Positions 58,908 through 64,000 of a DNA stretch of 64,000 bases are shown here, piece by piece. Source of the DNA: Linanthus parryae (Eukaryota; Streptophyta; Magnoliopsida; Ericales; Polemoniaceae); contig JALGPY010000001.1 in NCBI GenBank assembly GCA_023055425.1, positions 140,145,368-140,209,367 on the forward strand, read 5' to 3'. Each line of letters starts with the position of its first letter. Position 1 is the first letter of the stretch. The notes below the pieces were generated by a model, which saw only the letters and a program-made list of their open reading frames with translations, had not been told where the DNA came from and ran no database searches. The position numbers and the translations under genes are program-made.

Positions 58908-59092
58908 CTGTCCCAACCGATCAGGAAATTTCATGAACTGGCCCATTTGGGTGGCTGCCCGACATATCGGTGCAACCCCAAAACAATACCCATGGAATTG
59001 TGAATTCTATGGTGTTGGTTTGTAGTTGCACCTGTTTGCTACGCGCCACCCAGTGGAGCCAGTTCTCTAAATTTCAAGATACTCTGGACATC
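58908..59092. repeat. Long inverted repeat A (foldback) in CACTA 2
   Basis: The left arm (about 58908-58999) and right arm (about 59003-59092) are imperfect inverse copies. GAAATTTCATGAACTGGC pairs with the inverse of GCCAGTTCTCTAAATTTC; GGTGCAAC pairs with GTTGCACC; the centre CCATGGAATTGTGAATTCTATGG is a near palindrome. It is related to inverted repeat B. Confidence 0.8.
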
Positions 59093-59431
59093 GACGTGAA
59101 GCCAGAAACGGCAAGACCTTTGTTGTGGCACGTCTTATTTCCTTTTCAAGCATCATGTATTCTCTGCAGCACACATGTTGGTTATATACTTTGACTGTGA
59201 TGTCGTGAAATTGAGCTTAACTGTGTACATGTAGCTTTGTTCTTCTGTTAAATTGAGCTTTCCTTCATAATCAAAGTGTTAGTTTGTCTTTGTACTATTT
59301 TTCAAGGGTTCCAGTTAAGTGGCTAGATTTTGCAACCGAACTGTTGAATAAATACCATTCCAACACTCATTAAGTCGCCTTTTAACAAGTAGAACATGGA
59401 ACTGAAAAATTAGCATGACTGAGCTTGGGAA

Positions 59432-59755
59432 ACTGCGGCACCGGTACGGATCTGGCTAATGTTGCTTCTCAGTTCCCCACCATGTCTTGGCGACGTCTCC
59501 AAACGATCCTCGAACTTCATAACCTGGCCCTGCTGGATGCTGCCCCAGGAACATAATAGACCGGTGCCACTACAAAACAATCACCATGGAATTTATAATT
59601 CTGTGGTGTTGCTTCGTAGTGGCCCCGGTCTGCTATGCGGATCGGCCAGCCACCGAGACGATCCAGTTCATGAAGTTCGAGGATACTTTGGAGATCAACG
59701 TCAAGCCATAACGAACGGACAAGTGACATCATCCTGAGTCGTTACAGTGCCGCAA
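59432..59755. repeat. Long inverted repeat B (foldback) in CACTA 2
   Basis: Arms of about 150 nt meet near 59596. Matching blocks include ATCCTCGAACTTCAT (left) with ATGAAGTTCGAGGAT (right), GACCGGTGCCACTAC with GTAGTGGCCCCGGTC, and TGCGGCAC with GTGCCGCA at the outer ends. A 41-codon ATG frame at 59586-59711 (+) with a signal-peptide-like start runs through the right arm; I regard it as secondary to the foldback. Copies A and B share sequence along both arms, so one is a duplicate of the other. Confidence 0.8.
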
Positions 59756-60125
59756 GTGCCCATGCTCTCTAATGCTGTATCCATGTTCTCTTGAAAAGCG
59801 AATACAAGGGTGTTCATTTGGTAATTATCAATTGTTGGTTTCGTTGTGCTAGTCGCTATCTTTAACGAACCCTACACATTGAATTTACAGGTTAGTTTTC
59901 CCTCAAGTGTCTGGGTTGGATTGTATTTTAGCAAACTAACCAACATCTCAGAATCTTATCTCATAATTCTAGTAAATTATTGCATTTTGTGCTTTCCAAA
60001 TATACCAGATAATTCAAACCGTAAAATACCTTAAATGTCTAGATGTGGTTGTGCTATACCAATTAATAATGTAAACTTTAAATTTTATCTGTTTTAATAT
60101 TGTTACGTACTATTATCTTGTTTAG

Positions 60126-60237
60126 GTTTATTCAGGCTTTGGCATGTGCACATTATGGTGACCGTTTTGGCGCAGCGCCCAAATGTGAAGGTAGAGCCCG
60201 CGGCTTCGAAGCCTTTATGTCGAACTTAGGGAAATAA
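60126..60237 (+). CDS. Possible terminal exon of a gene carried by CACTA 2
   Basis: A good acceptor (TTATCTTGTTTAG) precedes an open stretch ending at the TAA at 60235-60237. It encodes ACAHYGDRFGAAPKCEGRA followed by RGFEAFMSNLGK. The stop merges with an AATAAA-like signal. No family recognised. Frame and linkage to other exons are unproven. Confidence 0.3.
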
Positions 60238-61002
60238 AACCAGAGATAAAGCTAGATACAGAAAGATGAGATGTATTATTTTTCAACTTCAAGATAGATA
60301 GCTAGTATATGTTTGGTATAATGCGCAGAGTATATGATTTCGTCTAATGTACTGGACTTGTACATTTCGTTGTAAATTTAAATTGTAAAACTTTGGCAAT
60401 GTAAATTTTGTGGACACACACACACACACACATATAGTAATGTTTTTTGAAATGTGTTTTGTGTTATTTCAAGTTTAGTAGGTGTACTTGTGTTGGTTGT
60501 GCCTGAAAATAAGCTACTGGTTGGAACCTACAGCTATGATCTGGAATGGTTGCAGGGCATACCTCAAATACGTCGAGATTTTAAACTTGCTGTATTTACT
60601 TCGGAACAAAAATGACGAGAGTTTATTTACTTTCCGTACAGAATAACACTCAAATACAGCAAGAATAAGTTAATATGGCTGTCTTTCTGCCGTAAACATA
60701 GCACATAAACTGTAAAAATAAAATCTTTAACGGCAAAGAACTTCCGTATATGGAAGCCCAAACACTGCGAGATGGGATATCTGTCGCTGTATATATTTTA
60801 TCATAACGGCGATTCAATTGTCGTATTTGGAAATCAAATAGGGCGAGAGGGCTTTTACGGCGATGATTTTTCTTGCCGTAGAGTATTAACGTAAAAATAC
60901 CTCGCGGCCGAGCATATTTTCGCCATTTATGAATTAAACGGCGAGAAAAACCCAATAAAAGGCGTTATTTTCTCGCCGTATTTTGGTACGTTTCCAGTAG
61001 TG

Positions 61003-61272
61003 GGTCTGTGACTGGGAAGAAGGTCAATTCTCCTCCTCCTAATTAGTCCTCATTCTGTTCAACATTTTACATTCTTTTAAAATTTTCAATTCCATTAAAA
61101 TAGTTTAAACATTGTTTAGCATATTAATAGTAAACCTAAAACTGTAATCTAATGACTTTAATTTGTCAAACTAACTGAAAATAGCTGACAGATTATGGTA
61201 GACAAACCTCGGGTTATTAATGGAGACTTTTGAGGAAAAAAACGAGTTATGGAAATGAATGCTTAAATCTTA
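61003..61272. other. Short spacer between CACTA 2 and a Helitron end
   Basis: AT-rich, nothing recognised. Confidence 0.5.
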
Positions 61273-61300
61273 CTAGTAAGGGCACGTGTGATTCACGTGA
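61273..61300 (-). mobile_element. Helitron 3' terminus (Helitron 3), element extends to the right
   Basis: On the minus strand a CACGTG hairpin stem (61283-61288 with 61294-61299) is followed by CCCTTA and CTAG (61273-61276), then T. It has the same layout as the ends at 18309 and 21717. I found no matching 5' end (TC followed by an AAAAG stretch on the minus strand) before 64000, so the element probably continues past the window. Confidence 0.6.
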
Positions 61301-61852
61301 AATATGTCAAGTGAATGAAAACATCATTTAAACTAATTATAACTTAATCAAATCTTAAGAATTGTTAGTGGACATGGGAAGAGGTAAAGTATAAATGTAA
61401 AATTTATCATGCCCATGAGTATAGCAGGGCAAGGTAAATCAAGTCATCATAATGCTTCTGTTTCGGCATAACTTAAACTCTTATAAATGTATGTTTTCAC
61501 AAGACAAAATTACGTATTTCAAAAGTGTGAAACACAAACACTGTTAAATGTAAACTATATAGAAGAATACTAAAATAAAAAATATATCACTGATAAGCAT
61601 CTTCAAGAAAGATCATTAGATAGGCATGAAGAGCGTACACCAAAACAAAGGAAGGTAGATAGGCGATCTCTCACTTGTAGCCTAATAAATATGCCACATG
61701 GCAAATTAACTATAAACCGTGAAATTAGGAGAGTTAAAAGTGAGCGAGATAGACACAAACCAGATTAAGGATTAAATCATCACATAGTAACAACTATTAT
61801 TAGGACAAGTCTACTACTGAAAAGGTATTACAAACAACTCTCAATCAAAACT

Positions 61853-62044
61853 TTATAGCAGCTTCATATCATGCAGCTCCACATCAGCTAACAAGTCTGC
61901 ATAGTCAGTCATTTCGATCCGGAGCTCACAAGGCCAGAAGGCAAAAAGAAGTAGATTTTTAACATAAAAGGATATATCAATTTCACGCCACAACTTCATA
62001 AGCCTTCTATCCAAGGTATTAGGCAATTTCGGCCACACTCTAAC
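61853..62044 (-). CDS. Exon-like ORF inside Helitron 3, unrecognised
   Basis: 63 codons open from a plausible acceptor (TTTCTTGCACAG) to a TAA. It could also start at the ATG at 62057-62059. It begins VRVWPKLPNTLDRRLMKLW and has a hydrophobic aromatic middle. No known domain. Its strand matches Helitron 3, which would fit a captured terminal exon, but no upstream exon could be joined. Confidence 0.3.
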   Translation of the reverse strand, partial: VRVWPKLPNTLDRRLMKLWREIDISFYVKNLLLFAFWPCELRIEMTDYADLLADVELHDMKLL

Positions 62045-62129
62045 CTGTGCAAGAAACATGCATATGATACTTGTAATGGAGCTGTTGCTCTATCCCTTTG
62101 GGATGCATGTCACTTTATTTTCTTGAAAA

Positions 62130-62215
62130 AATATTTTATTTTATAAATTATTTTTGTCGTCAACCGACCGGGGACCTCATGCACGGGCTTTCAATGCTCT
62201 ACCTGCTTCTTAAAA
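62130..62215 (-). repeat. Decayed SINE, relative of the one at 49916-50060
   Basis: On the minus strand GTAGAGCATT.GAA..C..TGCATGAGGTC is shared with the other SINE, and AT-rich tail sequence lies on the expected side. The 5' end of the head and the B box (GGTCCCCGGTCGG) are damaged. Confidence 0.65.
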
Positions 62216-63511
62216 AATTGTTAAGAATATAATAAATCAAAGAAACAAACGAATACATATATACAATGGAGTCTCTAGTCACTTAGAAGTTAAATGTTCA
62301 TACTACACATTGAATTAGAGGTGACAATATATTAACGCATAGTGAAATACTTGTTCAGTCAATAACCATTACAATCTTTATGCAGAAATTTGTCTTCACA
62401 TAATACCAATTGTAGCAGGGAAAACCATGTTTAGATTGCATACATTAATGAAGAGTCTAAACTGAGTGAATTTAGGGATAAGAAGCACAATTTGTCCATT
62501 ATTTTATCAGAAGTCCCATGATGGAACAAACATACTACTCCTCCTTCGACCTTAAAATCCTATCTCTACACCATAGCCATAAAACCTTGCTAGTTAGCAA
62601 GTAGCAGTCTAGGTTGCAAAAGAATGGGTGGGTAACCTTCTAAGTTCTTCTTGATTCTCTTATTATTTGTAGTGAGACAACTGGTTTGACCTAAGTCCAG
62701 CAAATGCTAAAAAATCATAAACCAACTCATGCATATAGGAATCGAACATTGGAGGTCCCTATACTCTCATTTACCAAAATTCAAAAACACTTCCTCTCGT
62801 CAGCTCACTACAACAATTGGATTGCAGACCTTATCTTCAATGCTCTCAAAGACTATCCAGTTCTAAAGATAACTTGATCATTAACATTTATCACATCCAT
62901 GTACTATACCTCCTACATTGCAACCCAATAATGATAAAGTATGTCACCATGTACTCAGTTTATACCTAATTAAGAATCAGATCAAATATGTGGGCATTTT
63001 TGTCAGAGAAATCATAATTTTGTACAGCATATCAAGAACAAGGAAGATTCATAAAGAGAACTTCAGATATGACGCATGCAGGACATTCCAGATTTTACGA
63101 GTAATGCATCAGAAAAATATCATATCCAGATTAATGAATCATTAAAATTATTCATATAAATAATTATCGATCAATAAGATATGATTTATATCAATGAAAT
63201 TTTCATAAACCTAGTTTATATGAATCCGGTGTATAGTAGTTGCAGCAAATTTCTGAATACCATTGTAAGAATTCATTATGGTATTAATCAATAAGCACTT
63301 TCACATCCTTTTAGATCATACCTGCAATAGTTCACAAATACAACGACCATGATGATGTTAAATTTGTTTTTCCAGGGATCCAATTTGCGTAATCAACGAA
63401 CAAACCATAAATACCCATTAATATGGGAAAAGTAGTATAAACACTAGATGAGGAAAATAAAAACCCGCGACGAAGATGAGCGCATAATTTCAGAAAAAGG
63501 AATATCGAATT
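62216..63511. other. AT-rich DNA within the presumed Helitron 3
   Basis: No supportable gene. Short frames such as 62918-63145 (+) show no motif. Confidence 0.45.
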
Positions 63512-63585
63512 AGATTAAGAGAAAGAAGCTAGGGTTTAACGAATACATAGATTAAGAGAAAGAAGCTAGGGTTTAACAATACATA
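63512..63585. repeat. Two-copy 37 bp tandem duplication
   Basis: The unit AGATTAAGAGAAAGAAGCTA starting at 63512 repeats at 63549. In the minus strand it is pyrimidine-rich with AAACCCTAGCTTC, like a plant 5' UTR. Confidence 0.85.
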
Positions 63586-64000
63586 CGCCATCCTTGTTCC
63601 GTTTTGGGACTATATGGCAACATGAGAAGGAGCGTTGGTTCGAAATTGATCACAGTTCTCCTCTCCTCAAAGCCCACCGAATCAAAAGCGGACTTAGAGT
63701 GATCGCCTCATGCCCGCGCAATATACCTTGTTTGTTCCGAAAAACCTTCGTGCTTTGACTGGTGGCCATCGACACGAGAGATCAGACTCTTCATGCAGGG
63801 GTACGGATCAGGGACGGATTCTTGAAAATCATGTACACAGACCAATTGAAAAAGTTGACAGATTGCAGGTGAAGGTATGGAGAGATGACCATAATTGAGA
63901 GGCCAAAGTTGACATATCCATCCTCTTTGAAGCATAGCCAAACAGGCCACGTTTGATGACCTTAGATCAAACGATGGATGACCATGGCCAAAGTAGACAT
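63586..64000. other. Right edge, no gene recognised
   Basis: A minus-strand ATG near 63617 followed after 13 codons by GTATGT could be a short first exon downstream of a UTR-like stretch, but the product is unrecognised. The rest has no recognisable feature. Confidence 0.3.

Larger units (their letters stand above)
56630..61002. mobile_element. 4.4 kb CACTA element carrying gene-like sequence (CACTA 2)
   Basis: The right end is the inverse of CACTACTGGAAACGTACC. The left end CAATACTAGAAATGAACA is a mutated version of the same terminus. The 3 bp target duplication is GGT (56627-56629 and 61003-61005). Both subterminal regions (56680-56960 and 60610-60990) are packed with CGGCGAG / CGGCGAT / CTCGCCGT motifs in both orientations. 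No transposase was recognised. The interior (57000-60550) looks gene-derived: splice-ready exons, a 103-residue ORF and two long inverted repeats. Confidence 0.85.

Noticed and set aside
59586..59711. 41-codon frame resembling a small secreted peptide
   Set aside because: The frame runs through the right arm of a foldback, and its counterpart in the related copy at 58991 has an early stop and a frameshift, so conservation of the peptide is not supported.

Overview
The window is a stretch of flowering-plant nuclear DNA, probably from a eudicot. It is AT-rich and gene-poor, with spliced genes and almost every class of plant transposable element. The only confident host genes are two BURP-domain genes, a family found only in plants. 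Both lie on the minus strand (596-2093 and 44446-46021). Each reads as an intact three-exon gene with matching intron positions and phases, giving predicted proteins of 311 and 310 residues that are roughly four-fifths identical over the BURP domain. They look like a local duplication pushed about 42 kb apart by transposon insertions.

Layout: 0-2.1 kb, BURP gene 1. 2.1-12.3 kb, decayed repeats: an unresolved LTR-like block, a tRNA-derived SINE-like segment, a Copia relic followed by an LTR-like stretch, and a LINE relic. 12.3-21.7 kb, a candidate 9.4 kb Helitron with a second, inverted 3.2 kb Helitron nested inside it, plus LINE fragments. 22.7-27.5 kb, a complete but old and mutated Copia element on the minus strand (TSD CTGTA). 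28.7-33.1 kb, a very young Copia-type element with nearly identical 475 bp LTRs (TSD TTTCT), decayed coding sequence and an internal array of short hairpin-like repeats. 36.1-44.0 kb, a young, apparently intact Copia element on the minus strand (TSD AAAAG) with one uninterrupted gag-pol frame and a dense cluster of ACGT-core motifs in its leader. 44.4-46.0 kb, BURP gene 2. 47.4-49.1 kb, a non-autonomous CACTA element. 49.8-50.3 kb, a LINE ORF1 fragment split by a SINE. 51.1-53.2 kb, a small gypsy-type LTR element that keeps only gag (TR-GAG type) and has a long TTA microsatellite in each LTR. 54.1-54.3 kb, a Stowaway-type MITE. 55.4-56.6 kb, anonymous repeats with a 5'-truncated LINE inserted. 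56.6-61.0 kb, a 4.4 kb CACTA element carrying gene-like exons and two related long inverted repeats. 61.3-64 kb, a third Helitron 3' end that probably belongs to an element running out of the window, with an exon-like ORF.

Element boundaries were set from terminal sequences, target-site duplications, primer-binding sites and polypurine tracts read directly. Family names rest on recognised protein motifs. No gene set here forms a pathway. The main biological story is a duplicated stress- and development-type gene family inside a nest of LTR, LINE, SINE, CACTA, MITE and Helitron insertions of very different ages. The observations most worth following are the ACGT-motif array of the intact Copia, the paired foldbacks in the CACTA element, the young but coding-dead Copia-type element with its hairpin array, and the nested Helitrons.
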